Below are positions 1 to 9,544 of a stretch of DNA of 64,000 bases, in pieces. Numbering within the stretch: position 1 is the stretch's first letter; every line of letters begins with the position of its first letter. Position numbers and translations under genes: made by a program. This DNA comes from Bacteroidota bacterium (GTDB taxonomy: Bacteria > Bacteroidota > Bacteroidia > UKL13-3): the NCBI GenBank assembly GCA_027482225.1, contig JAIXWD010000020.1:186001-250000 (forward strand). Direction: 5' to 3'. Below the pieces are notes generated by a model that was not told the DNA's origin, did no database searches, and worked only from the letters and a program-made list of their open reading frames with translations.

Positions 1-2
1 CA

Positions 3-320
3 CAGTTTTTTATTGATATGAATATTGATAAAAACTTTACTTTCAAGAAAGAATCGTTATCAGGAAAAACTACTATGTATCGCTTACGCGTTTTCTTGTG
101 GATGCAAAATGTATTTAATGCAGCTAATGTTTTAGGTGTTTATCAGTATACTGGTTCGGCCTATGACGATGGTTACTTAGCTTCGCCACAATCTATAGAA
201 CAAAAACGTGTTGCAACCAATACACAGTCTTTTGTTGACCTATACAATACAAGAGTTGTAAACCCTGGTTTATTTGCTCTACCAAGATTAACTCGTTTAG
301 GTGTTTCATTATACTTCTAA
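3..320 (+). CDS. TonB-dependent receptor-like outer membrane protein, C-terminal fragment (5' end outside window)
   Basis: Frame is open to the window edge (QFFIDMNIDKNF...). C-terminus has FLWMQNVFNAANVLGVY and ends LTRLGVSLYF with terminal Phe, typical of TonB-dependent beta-barrels. Confidence 0.7.
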   Translation, partial: QFFIDMNIDKNFTFKKESLSGKTTMYRLRVFLWMQNVFNAANVLGVYQYTGSAYDDGYLASPQSIEQKRVATNTQSFVDLYNTRVVNPGLFALPRLTRLGVSLYF

Positions 321-338
321 AAAAAATAAAACATAGAT

Positions 339-3300
339 ATGAAAAGTATAAATCAACAATTTTTGAAGTTTGCAAAGGCAATGGGTGTTGCTGCTATTTT
401 AGTAGCATCTGTAAACACTGCACAAGCTCGCTATAACGTTGGTACTCCAGATCCCAAAGGGCCTCGTGAGCCTGAAATAAAAGGCAAAAGGTTTGGCTGT
501 TTGCCTGCTACACAGCAGCGAGACTTAGATGTAAACAACGTTAGAACTACCATTCTGAATGGTGGTGACATGTGGTGGAATTTAAGTAATGCACGTTATG
601 AAATACCTAAAATCCAAACTGGACAGGTATCAAAACACTCTTTATTTTCTGGAGCTTTATGGATTGGTGGTGTTTCTAATGGAAACTTAAAATTAGCGGC
701 ACAAACATACCGTCAAGGTGGTAATGATTTTTATCCTGGACCATTAGTAAACGGTACCGCTGCAGTTTCGGAAGATAAATGTAAAGCGTACGATAAAATT
801 TGGCGTGTTACTTTACGTGAGGTTCAAGATTTAGTAGCAACCACGGATATTAATTCATATGAAATACCTGATGATATAACTTCTTGGCCAGGTAATGGAG
901 ATGTTGCTATTGGTGAATCAGCTCGTTTAGCTCCTTACTATGATAAAAATAATGATTCAAAATATGATCCTTTAGATGGAGATTATCCTACTTTAAATAA
1001 AGGTAAAGAGGAAATCAAAAATATTCCAGATATGATGTTGTACATGATATACAACGATAAGGGTAATATTCATAGTGAAACGCAAGGTGTTCCTATAGGT
1101 TTAGAATTGCATACTCAAGCGTTTGCATACTCAACAAACGATGAGATTAATAACATGACATTTTATCGTACTACCATTTTCAATAGAAGCAGTGAAACTG
1201 TTGATAGTACTGTATTTGGTCAATGGGTTGATGCAGATTTAGGAAATTACTCTGATGATTATGTAGAATGTGACGTAGCCCGTAATTTAGGTATATGTTA
1301 TAACGGTGACGATAATGACGAAGGTATTTTAGGCTACGGTTTAAATCCACCGAGTGTAGGTGTTACTTTTTTTGAAGGTCCGAGAAGACCAGATAGCTCA
1401 GAAATTGGATTAACGAAGTTTGTTTATTATAACAATGATTTTAGTTTAACTGGTAATCCTAGTCGCCCTGAGCATTTTTGGGGATACTTAAATGGACGTT
1501 GGAAAGATGGTGCAAATATTACATACGGTGGTAACGGCCGTGGAGGTTCTGATACTGCTAGTTTCATGTTCCCAGGAAATACAGATCCTGCTGGAAGACC
1601 TACTTGGAACGAACGAATTGCGGGTAATCAACCTCAAGATAGGCGCTTTTTACAAACAGCTGGTCCATTCACATTATTACCAGGCGCTGTAAACCGTGTT
1701 ACTATTGGTGTTGTATGGGCTCGTGCATCAAGCGGAGGAGCTACAGGTTCATTCAACTTACTCAAAGAAGCAAGCGATAAAGCAACAACGTTATACAAAA
1801 ATAATTTCGATTTAAAAGTTGGACCTGATGCTCCTAAATTAGAGGTTGTTGAATTAAATAGGAAGCTGGTAGTAAAAATTTTAAATACTCAAACTATTGA
1901 GAATTTTGTTGATGAATTTGCAGGCCCTTGCCCAACTAAAACAACTTACAAATTTCAAGGATACCAAGTTTGGCAGTTAAAAACTGCCAGTGTACCAAGT
2001 GACATTAATGATCCTGCGCAAGCACGTTTAGTCGCTCAATTTGATATCGTTGATGGTGTAGCTAGAGTAGTAAATACAGTATTTAGTCCAGAGTTAGAAG
2101 AGAATGTAAAACGTATCATGGTTGAAGGTAAAAATGAAGGTATTCAGCATACTTTCGAAATTACTAAAGACTTATTCGAAACCGGATCTGACCAAAGTTT
2201 AGTAAACTTCAAAAGTTACAATTATTATATTGTTTCTTATGCAACTGCTGCAAATTGCGCTACAGATGCCGAGCAGTACTTATCAAGTTCAAAAACTATT
2301 GGTGAATCAAACTTGACAATTTATACAGCAATACCTCACGATCCAACACCTTCTGGCGCATCATTAAATAGTGATTACGGAACTGGCTTGCCAATAACCA
2401 TGGTTGAAGGTTTAGGAAACGGTGGACAGGTTGTGAAATTATCTGAAGCTTCAATTAATTCATTGCTTGCTGCTCCTTATTACGTTAAAGAGCGCAATTA
2501 CCTTTCAGGATTTGGACCTGTAAAAGTTAAAGTTATTAACCCTGTAAATGTACCTAAAGGTAATTTCGAGTTAGTAATGCGCGATGGATCTTCTAATCTG
2601 AAAAAGACAGATACCTTATCAGCTGAAAATACACGTTGGGTATTGAAAAACTTAACTACTGGTGAAATAAAGACTTCAGATACTACACTTGCTTATGCAA
2701 ATGAACAAATCTTTACTGAATGGGGATTGTCAGTTCAAATGAATCAATCAATACTTCCTGGAAATTCGGAGTCGCAAGTAGATGAATCGAATGGTTATTT
2801 ATCTTCATCGATTGTATTCTCTAATCCAACTGATGAGTGGTTAAGTGGCGTTCAAGATGAACAATCACCATTTGGTTCAATTCCTTTTTACCAAACATCT
2901 TTTAATTGGATACGCTCTGGTAGTAATGGAAAACCTAACTTTGAGAACGCAGAGTTACATGATTTTGCAATTTCAAAGGTTCCGATTGATCCACGTAAGA
3001 ACTTTTCAAATATCATAGAAAGTCGTTGGGCTCCATATGCACTAGCTTCGCGTTGGAGAACTTTATCAACAACTAAGTTGCCAACATTTGGTCCAGCATG
3101 GGATGGAGGTGTAGGTACAATAGGAAGTGGTTTAGCGTCAAATGATAATCCTTTATCAGACTTACATAGTGTTAAAGTTGTTTTAACGCGCGACAGAACA
3201 AAATGGAGTAGATGTGTTGTATTGGAATTGGGTGAAGACAAAAACCTGAATATTGGCAATGCTGAAAAAATGGATATCCGTAAGTCGCCTTCAGTTGATC

Positions 3301-4226
3301 AAAATGGTCAGCCAGATGGTAGTGGAACAATTGGAATGGGTTGGTTTCCTGGTTATGCAGTTGATATAGAAACTGGAGAACGCCTAAATATTATGTTCGG
3401 AGAAGATTCATCTCTTCCAGGAGAGAATGGTTCTGATATGATTTGGAATCCTACTTCAAGACTACTAGACCAAGTTGGTCGTCCTTCTTTTGGTGGTAAA
3501 CATTATATTTATGTTATGACATCAAAACGTTTTACAATTGGCGCAGGATCATCGGCAATTATTTATAATGGCCCTCGTTATGATGGCTGTTCAGATTATA
3601 GCTCAAGGTTATCAACTTCTCCTGGTCCGGGTATGCCAAGTTCATATATCATAAGAAAGCGCCAAGTATTCTCACAAGCAATGTATACTTCAATGGCTAT
3701 GTTAAATGCTGGTTCACAAATGAAATCGCCTTGGGATAATTTAATACCAAGTGATGTGGAAATTAGAATCAACGTTAAACGTCCATATGCAAGTTTTTCT
3801 GTTGATGGTTCTGTAGTAAATGATAGCATGCCTTTATTTAGATTTAATACAGACGGTGTAGCTACAATAATTGGAAACAAAGAAATAGCAAAACGTGTAT
3901 TGGACAAAGTAAGTATTGTACCTAATCCATATTACGCATACTCTCAATATGAAGACCCAGGTAACCAGTTAGATAACAGGGTAAAAATAACTAACCTGCC
4001 ACCTAAGTGTTTAGTTCAGATTTACACTATTGATGGTGTAGTGGTTAGGACCATAAGAAAAGATGATCCTACTGCTACTTATATAGATTGGGATTTGAAA
4101 AATAATGCCAAAGTACCTATTTCAAGTGGCGTATATTTAATACATATAAAATCCGATGAACTTGGTGAAGAAAGAATAATCAAATGGTTTGGTGTCATGA
4201 GACCTGTAGATTACGATACCTTCTAA
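339..4226 (+). CDS. Large secreted protein (1295 aa), probable T9SS substrate with C-terminal sorting-domain-like module
   Basis: N-terminal signal-like segment; C-terminal VSIVPNPYYAYSQYE...VKITNLPPKCLVQIYTIDGVVVRTI...SSGVYLIHIKSDELGEERIIKWFGVMRP resembles type A T9SS sorting domains. Confidence 0.65.
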   Translation: MKSINQQFLKFAKAMGVAAILVASVNTAQARYNVGTPDPKGPREPEIKGKRFGCLPATQQRDLDVNNVRTTILNGGDMWWNLSNARYEIPKIQTGQVSKHSLFSGALWIGGVSNGNLKLAAQTYRQGGNDFYPGPLVNGTAAVSEDKCKAYDKIWRVTLREVQDLVATTDINSYEIPDDITSWPGNGDVAIGESARLAPYYDKNNDSKYDPLDGDYPTLNKGKEEIKNIPDMMLYMIYNDKGNIHSETQGVPIGLELHTQAFAYSTNDEINNMTFYRTTIFNRSSETVDSTVFGQWVDADLGNYSDDYVECDVARNLGICYNGDDNDEGILGYGLNPPSVGVTFFEGPRRPDSSEIGLTKFVYYNNDFSLTGNPSRPEHFWGYLNGRWKDGANITYGGNGRGGSDTASFMFPGNTDPAGRPTWNERIAGNQPQDRRFLQTAGPFTLLPGAVNRVTIGVVWARASSGGATGSFNLLKEASDKATTLYKNNFDLKVGPDAPKLEVVELNRKLVVKILNTQTIENFVDEFAGPCPTKTTYKFQGYQVWQLKTASVPSDINDPAQARLVAQFDIVDGVARVVNTVFSPELEENVKRIMVEGKNEGIQHTFEITKDLFETGSDQSLVNFKSYNYYIVSYATAANCATDAEQYLSSSKTIGESNLTIYTAIPHDPTPSGASLNSDYGTGLPITMVEGLGNGGQVVKLSEASINSLLAAPYYVKERNYLSGFGPVKVKVINPVNVPKGNFELVMRDGSSNLKKTDTLSAENTRWVLKNLTTGEIKTSDTTLAYANEQIFTEWGLSVQMNQSILPGNSESQVDESNGYLSSSIVFSNPTDEWLSGVQDEQSPFGSIPFYQTSFNWIRSGSNGKPNFENAELHDFAISKVPIDPRKNFSNIIESRWAPYALASRWRTLSTTKLPTFGPAWDGGVGTIGSGLASNDNPLSDLHSVKVVLTRDRTKWSRCVVLELGEDKNLNIGNAEKMDIRKSPSVDQNGQPDGSGTIGMGWFPGYAVDIETGERLNIMFGEDSSLPGENGSDMIWNPTSRLLDQVGRPSFGGKHYIYVMTSKRFTIGAGSSAIIYNGPRYDGCSDYSSRLSTSPGPGMPSSYIIRKRQVFSQAMYTSMAMLNAGSQMKSPWDNLIPSDVEIRINVKRPYASFSVDGSVVNDSMPLFRFNTDGVATIIGNKEIAKRVLDKVSIVPNPYYAYSQYEDPGNQLDNRVKITNLPPKCLVQIYTIDGVVVRTIRKDDPTATYIDWDLKNNAKVPISSGVYLIHIKSDELGEERIIKWFGVMRPVDYDTF

Positions 4227-4243
4227 TAAAAACTTTAAAAATG

Positions 4244-4265
4244 CGGAGAGGTTCAAGCCTCTCCG
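4244..4265. other. Intergenic hairpin CGGAGAGG-TTCAAG-CCTCTCCG
   Basis: Perfect 8-bp inverted repeat with 6-nt loop; no U-tract on the + strand. Confidence 0.7.
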
Positions 4266-4290
4266 AAATAAAATATAAAAAGTATTAGAC

Positions 4291-5388
4291 ATGAAAAAAT
4301 ATATATTACAATTAATGTCAATCACTGCATTGTTTTGTTCAATGCAGGTAAAAGCAGGTAATCCTGATCGTGCGGGTGGTGCTGGTGCAACACAGTTGCT
4401 TTTCAATCCATACGGTAGATCTGCAGGGATGTTGGGAGCTAATACTGCCTCTATTCGTGGTGTCGAGTCTTTTCAATACAACATAGCAGGTTTAGCTTAC
4501 ACCAATAAAACGGATATTGGTTTTTCTCGTACAACCTATTTACAAGGAGCAGATGTTTTTATCAATAACTTATCATTGGTACAAAACTTAGGTTCAGGTA
4601 GTGTAATGGGATTATCCTTTAATTCATTCGATTTTGGTAATATTCCAATTACATCAGAGTCTCAACCTGATGGAACTTTGGGTACATATTCACCTCAAAT
4701 CCTTAACATTTCTTTGGCTTATGCTAAAAAGTTTTCAAACAGTATAACCGGTGGTTTAAACATTCGTTTAATATCTGAAGGTATTAGCAATGTTGGCGCT
4801 ACAGGTGTTGGTATAGATGCAGGTGTTCAATACCAAACATCCTTAGTAGCAAAGAAAAAAGACATTAAAAAGGAAGATTTCCGTTTTGGTATCAGTATTA
4901 AAAATATTGGTCCTAATATGACTCAAACAGGCTCAGGTTTGTCATTCCGTTCTATAAACTCTATAACTGGAGCAGATAGAAGAGCTTTAATGGGATCAGA
5001 AAGCTATAACTTACCATCTTTAATTAATATTGGTGCCTCATACGATATGCGTTTAGACGCTAAAGAAAGTGATACTTATTTTCACCGATTAACTACCCAT
5101 GGTAATTTTAATTATAATGCGTTCTCGGCTAATGTTACAGCCATTGGTATAGAATATGCATTTAAAGAAACTGTTATGTTGCGTGGTGGTTATGCTTATC
5201 AAGAAAATATTCTTGATGCAAATGATTATTACACCCAATATTTAGGTTTTGCAGGAGGTGCTGGTTTCATTTTACCTATAAGTAAAAGTGGCACACGCGT
5301 AGCTATCGATTATTCTTATGCTCCTACCCGCGTTTTTAATGGTATACACAACATATCTATTACGTTATCTATAGATAATAAAAAATAA
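4291..5388 (+). CDS. PorV/PorQ family outer membrane protein
   Basis: GAGATQLLFNPYGRSAGMLGANTASIRGVESFQYNIAGLAY resembles the PorV/PorQ N-terminal barrel motif. Confidence 0.75.
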   Translation: MKKYILQLMSITALFCSMQVKAGNPDRAGGAGATQLLFNPYGRSAGMLGANTASIRGVESFQYNIAGLAYTNKTDIGFSRTTYLQGADVFINNLSLVQNLGSGSVMGLSFNSFDFGNIPITSESQPDGTLGTYSPQILNISLAYAKKFSNSITGGLNIRLISEGISNVGATGVGIDAGVQYQTSLVAKKKDIKKEDFRFGISIKNIGPNMTQTGSGLSFRSINSITGADRRALMGSESYNLPSLINIGASYDMRLDAKESDTYFHRLTTHGNFNYNAFSANVTAIGIEYAFKETVMLRGGYAYQENILDANDYYTQYLGFAGGAGFILPISKSGTRVAIDYSYAPTRVFNGIHNISITLSIDNKK

Positions 5389-5414
5389 GATATATTCGCA
5401 TATTACTATAACGA

Positions 5415-5452
5415 GAAACGCTTCCTGCAAGGGAGGCGTTTCTTTATTTTTA
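5415..5452 (+). terminator. Intrinsic terminator after PorV-like gene
   Basis: GAAACGCTTCC-TGCAAG-GGAGGCGTTTC (11-bp stem, one G-U) followed by TTTATTTTTA. Confidence 0.8.
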
Positions 5453-5484
5453 TTACTTGTTACAATTAACGTATTGAAATAGAT

Positions 5485-5958
5485 ATGGCACAAATTAATT
5501 ATGTTTCGAAAGAAGGATTTGAAAAAATGCAAAAGGATTTGTATGAAATGAAATACGTTCAGCGTCCTTTTATTTCAAAGCAAATTGCTGATGCAAGAGA
5601 TAAAGGTGATTTGAGTGAGAATGCAGAATATCATGCGGCTAAAGAAGATCAGGGATTGTTAGAAGGACGAATAGCCCAATTGGAAGATTTAATTACCCGC
5701 ACGCGTGTGATTGATGAAACTAAGCTAGACAACAGCAAAGTGATGATGTTAAGTAAAGTTAGGGTACTCAACCTTACAACTAAAAAGGAGATGGTATACA
5801 CCATGGTTTCTGATTCAGAAGCAGATTTTAAATTTGGAAAAATATCTATCAAATCGCCAATTGGATCAGGTTTAATGGGTAAAATAGTTGGTAATATTGT
5901 TGAGGTTACAGCACCAGCTGGAATTATTAAATTTGAAATTTTAGAAATTAGTTTATAA
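5485..5958 (+). CDS. greA: Transcription elongation factor GreA
   Basis: 157 aa; ARDKGDLSENAEYHAAKEDQGLLEGRIAQLE is the GreA coiled-coil signature. Confidence 0.95.
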   Translation: MAQINYVSKEGFEKMQKDLYEMKYVQRPFISKQIADARDKGDLSENAEYHAAKEDQGLLEGRIAQLEDLITRTRVIDETKLDNSKVMMLSKVRVLNLTTKKEMVYTMVSDSEADFKFGKISIKSPIGSGLMGKIVGNIVEVTAPAGIIKFEILEISL

Positions 5959-5960
5959 TT

Positions 5961-6359
5961 ATGGCTACCATTTTTTCAAAAATAATTGCTGGTGAAATCC
6001 CCCGCTATAAAGTAGCTGAGACCAATGATTTTCTTGCGTTTTTAGATGTTAGACCTTTAACTGCAGGACATACTTTGGTAATACCCAAAGTTGAAACTGA
6101 TTACATTTTTGATATGGATGATGAGCAATTTGCGGGCTTACATTTGTTTGCTAAAATTGTAGCAAAAGCAGTTAAAACTGCCATACCTTGTAAACGTATT
6201 GGGGTTGCTGTTATTGGTTTGGAAGTGCCTCATGCCCACATACATTTGGTTCCTATGAATGAAATTGGTGATCTTAATTTTGAAAAAGAACGTGCTGTTT
6301 TTACGCCTGATCAATACGAACAAATGGCTTCAAATATTCGTGAGGCAATACTTCAATAA
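5961..6359 (+). CDS. HIT family protein
   Basis: EVPHAHIHLVPM contains the HxHxHxx histidine triad; KIIAGEIPRYKV N-terminus. Confidence 0.95.
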   Translation: MATIFSKIIAGEIPRYKVAETNDFLAFLDVRPLTAGHTLVIPKVETDYIFDMDDEQFAGLHLFAKIVAKAVKTAIPCKRIGVAVIGLEVPHAHIHLVPMNEIGDLNFEKERAVFTPDQYEQMASNIREAILQ

Positions 6360-6389
6360 GTTAAATTATTTTTTAAGGTTAACTAAAAT

Positions 6390-6419
6390 AGCCTTGGCGT
6401 AATAACGCTAAGGCTTTTT
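6390..6419. terminator. Terminator hairpin between convergent HIT gene and ruvC
   Basis: AGCCTTGGCGT-AATA-ACGCTAAGGCT followed by TTTTTAA. Confidence 0.7.
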
Positions 6420-7094
6420 AATTTTGCTTGGATTAGCAGCTGCATATGCCTCCCACGAACTTGTTTTTTTACGCGTGGTTTTTGTTTTAGTGGTTTTTGA
6501 AACCGCAGCCAACAGACTTGAGTTTTGAATGAAATGGCAATAGGCTGCAGCCAACCCATCGGTAGCATCTAAAAATTCCGGAGTTTCTTTAAAGCTCAAT
6601 AAACTTTGTAGCATACTTGCCACTTGTTCTTTGGTGGCATTACCATTACCTGTAATTGATTGTTTTATTTTTTTAGGCGAGTATTCATTTACCGTCATAT
6701 CTCTTGTTATGGCTGCAGCAATAGCCACTCCTTGAGCTCTTCCTAGTTTTAGCATGCTTTGTACGTTTTTGCCAAAAAAAGGTGCTTCAATGGCCAACTC
6801 ATCTGGTGTATATTGGTCTATTAATGCAGTTACGCGTTCAAAAATACGTTTAAGTCGTAGGCTGTGGTCCTCTAACTTATCCAATTTTACAACACCTAAA
6901 CTAATTAAATGTGGCATCTTTTTTTCAATGCCAATCAATCCATAACCCATAACAACTGTTCCTGGATCAATACCTAAAATTATTTTGTCGTAATTTTTTA
7001 TCTGCGCTAAGTTGCCCAAAGTTGTTATGTTTGAAAAGTAATTAATAATTCTATTTACGCAAGTTACAAAACACTTTGATAGCTGAACAGCCAT
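6408..7094 (-). CDS. ruvC: Crossover junction endodeoxyribonuclease RuvC
   Basis: KIILGIDPGTVVMGYGLIG, YTPDELAIEAPFFGKNVQSMLKLGRAQGV and EQVASML are RuvC motifs. The true start may be internal, e.g. TTG at 7019. Confidence 0.93.
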   Translation of the reverse strand: MAVQLSKCFVTCVNRIINYFSNITTLGNLAQIKNYDKIILGIDPGTVVMGYGLIGIEKKMPHLISLGVVKLDKLEDHSLRLKRIFERVTALIDQYTPDELAIEAPFFGKNVQSMLKLGRAQGVAIAAAITRDMTVNEYSPKKIKQSITGNGNATKEQVASMLQSLLSFKETPEFLDATDGLAAAYCHFIQNSSLLAAVSKTTKTKTTRKKTSSWEAYAAANPSKIKKP

Positions 7095-8035
7095 ACTTAA
7101 AAAAAATTATATCAGTAGTAAAGTTTGCCTTATTACCCATAACATTTGGCTTTATATTTTATAAGCTGTTTTACGCCTACGATTTGGATAGGTTATGGCA
7201 TGAAACTACAGTAGTTTGGGATGTGAATTCTATTATTTTGTTGTGCTTAACATTGGTTTTGATGTTGTTAAATTGGTTACTCGAAACTTTAAAGTGGCGT
7301 TTATTGGTTCAAAAAAACGAGAATATCACTTACTTAGAAGCGTTTCAAGGTGTGCTATCGGGGGTAGCTTTAAATATGATTACACCTAATCAATTGGGCG
7401 ACTTTGTTGGTCGTTTAATTCACCTTAAAAAGTTAGATAAAATTCGAGGTACTTTAATTACTGTTATTGGCCATACAGCCCAAGTTATTATGACAGCCGC
7501 CTTTGGATTATGCTCCTTAATTTGGTTTCTATTTTATAATCAAAACATAACCGAACAGCAAAGTAACACGGCATACTTGGTATTATTGGCATTGGTGATG
7601 CTAACCATAATAGCATACCTAAATATGGCATGGTTAGCTAGGCTAAATTATACTGCTAAAATAAAACCTTACCTTAATGTGTTTAAATTGTACAAACGAA
7701 GTGAGTTGGTTCAAATATTGATGGTTTCGTTTTTGCGCTATATCATTTTTTTGGTGCAATATTATTGTTTGCTTTTGTTGTTTAATGTTGATGTAACCTT
7801 TGCTCAAGGCATGGCTTGTATCATTGCAACACTTTGTGCACAATCTTTTGTACCAAGTTTTATTCTGGTTGAAGTAGGTATGCGTGGTGCAAGTGCATTG
7901 TGGTTTTTTGGAATGTTTACAGCGGTAGTAACTCCTGTTTTATTAACAGCCTATTCGTTATGGATTATTAACTTAATGATTCCTGGTTTGGTTGGATTAG
8001 TATTTATTTTAAGGTGGAGGCAAGTAAATAAATGA
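7076..8035 (+). CDS. Lysylphosphatidylglycerol synthase TM-region / flippase-like integral membrane protein
   Basis: Multi-TM protein with GVLSGVALNMITPNQLGDFVGRL, typical of the YbhN/UPF0104 family. Start codon is TTG. Confidence 0.75.
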   Translation: MIAEQPYLKKIISVVKFALLPITFGFIFYKLFYAYDLDRLWHETTVVWDVNSIILLCLTLVLMLLNWLLETLKWRLLVQKNENITYLEAFQGVLSGVALNMITPNQLGDFVGRLIHLKKLDKIRGTLITVIGHTAQVIMTAAFGLCSLIWFLFYNQNITEQQSNTAYLVLLALVMLTIIAYLNMAWLARLNYTAKIKPYLNVFKLYKRSELVQILMVSFLRYIIFLVQYYCLLLLFNVDVTFAQGMACIIATLCAQSFVPSFILVEVGMRGASALWFFGMFTAVVTPVLLTAYSLWIINLMIPGLVGLVFILRWRQVNK

Positions 8036-9153
8036 TGATGTTTTTGTTTTATGTTTCTTTAATTCTACTTGCTTTTTATCTGCTATTAATTGGCATTTAT
8101 TGGTTAGGATGGTTGGCCATTAAACCTTTTGATAATAAGATTTCGAGTGTAAATAATAAGTTTTCGATATTGGTTCCTGCACGCAATGAAGAATTGTTAA
8201 TTACACATTGTTTGCAATCTATCATCAACCAAAACTACAATGCTGCATGTTACGAGGTTATTGTAGTTAACGATTATTCAACGGACGATACTGCGGGTGT
8301 AGTGAGTGAATTCATCAAACAAAACGCTAATTACAACATTAGGTTAATAAATATGGTTGATGATGGACAACAACGCAAACTAAAAAAAGCAGCCATTACT
8401 TTTGCTATAGAACAATCGTATAACCCATACATTATTTTAACCGATGCCGATTGTACAAGTGGTCAGAATTGGTTAACCACCATCAATAATTTTATTGATG
8501 TAAATAACAGTAAACTTATTTATGCTCCGGTTGAATTTAAAGCTGAAAACACTTTTGAAAAAATACAATCGTTGGAGTTTGCCGGTTTGGTGGGAATAGG
8601 CGCATCTGCTATTCAACTTCAAAACCCTAATATGTGTAGTGCGGCCAATTTAATTTTTGAGAAAAATGTTTTTAACGAAGTTGGCGGTTACAAAGGAAAC
8701 GATGGAATTGCCAGTGGTGATGATGAGTTTTTACTTCACAAAGTATTTAAACGTTATCCCGATAACATTCACTTTTTAAAACACATTGAAGCAGTGGTAA
8801 GCACAACAGCCAATGCATCAATACAACAGTTGGCCGACCAACGTAAACGCTGGGTAAGTAAAAGTACCAAATACGAAAACCGCTACATAACTGCAGTTAT
8901 GGTGGGTGCTTATTTGTTTAATTTTATGGTAGCGCTTCAGCTTATTTTACATGTTAAATTTGGGTTGATTTTATTGTTTTCAAAAGCAGCAATTGAAGGC
9001 CTATTTTTGTTTGATGTGATGCGATTTTTTAAGCGACAAAAATATTTATTATTTTTACCCTTAGCTGAACCGTTTCATATTTTATACGTTTTAATTATTG
9101 GTATCTGGGGCAACTTGGGTACATATAATTGGAAGGATAGAAAACTTAATTAG
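8032..9153 (+). CDS. Glycosyltransferase family 2
   Basis: FSILVPARNEELLITHCLQSIINQNY, VIVVNDYSTDDT, ILTDADC, QRKRWVSKS motifs; overlaps the preceding gene by 4 bp. Confidence 0.9.
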   Translation: MMMFLFYVSLILLAFYLLLIGIYWLGWLAIKPFDNKISSVNNKFSILVPARNEELLITHCLQSIINQNYNAACYEVIVVNDYSTDDTAGVVSEFIKQNANYNIRLINMVDDGQQRKLKKAAITFAIEQSYNPYIILTDADCTSGQNWLTTINNFIDVNNSKLIYAPVEFKAENTFEKIQSLEFAGLVGIGASAIQLQNPNMCSAANLIFEKNVFNEVGGYKGNDGIASGDDEFLLHKVFKRYPDNIHFLKHIEAVVSTTANASIQQLADQRKRWVSKSTKYENRYITAVMVGAYLFNFMVALQLILHVKFGLILLFSKAAIEGLFLFDVMRFFKRQKYLLFLPLAEPFHILYVLIIGIWGNLGTYNWKDRKLN

Positions 9154-9160
9154 AATTTTA

Positions 9161-9433
9161 ATGGAATCGCAATTAACCGATATAGAATACGATATTTTAA
9201 ATGCCATTTATTTTGTTGAACCATTTGAAAACATTTTGGCCGAATGTAACGCTGCGCCCAATGTGGTAGCCGATGTGTTAAAACAACTTATAGCTAAAAA
9301 GTATGTGGTAGCCATGCGTTTTGATGAAGAACAACAAGAATATGTACGTAGTTTTATTTACGATACCGACAACATGCACGCATACGCTTATCTGGCCACC
9401 AAAGAAGGATTACTGGTGCATAATAGTAAGTAA
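9161..9433 (+). CDS. Hypothetical protein (about 90 aa)
   Basis: ORF starting at ATG 9161 (MESQLTDIEYDILNAIYFVEPF...), 7 bp after the GT2 stop; winged-helix-like pattern but no firm family. Confidence 0.6.
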   Translation: MESQLTDIEYDILNAIYFVEPFENILAECNAAPNVVADVLKQLIAKKYVVAMRFDEEQQEYVRSFIYDTDNMHAYAYLATKEGLLVHNSK

Positions 9434-9544
9434 AAAGGTAAATTCGAATATCTAAATTAGAAATACGAAAAGAAAACTAGTAATAATTGACTATTAACTA
9501 AAATAACTGATAACTCAACATTCATAACTCATAACTTCCCAAAA

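Noticed and set aside
2888-3259. Antisense ORF of 123 aa inside the 1295-aa gene (also 3596-3907, 13482-13814, 23509-23865, 28155-28538)
   Set aside because: Long antisense frames fully inside well-supported genes; translations show no recognisable domain and there are no independent start signals.
9434-9544. Short AT-rich repeats (ATAACTCA at 9510-9517 and 9524-9531) in the GT2/oxidoreductase intergenic region
   Set aside because: Only two 8-mers in very AT-rich sequence; easily expected by chance, no array or structure.
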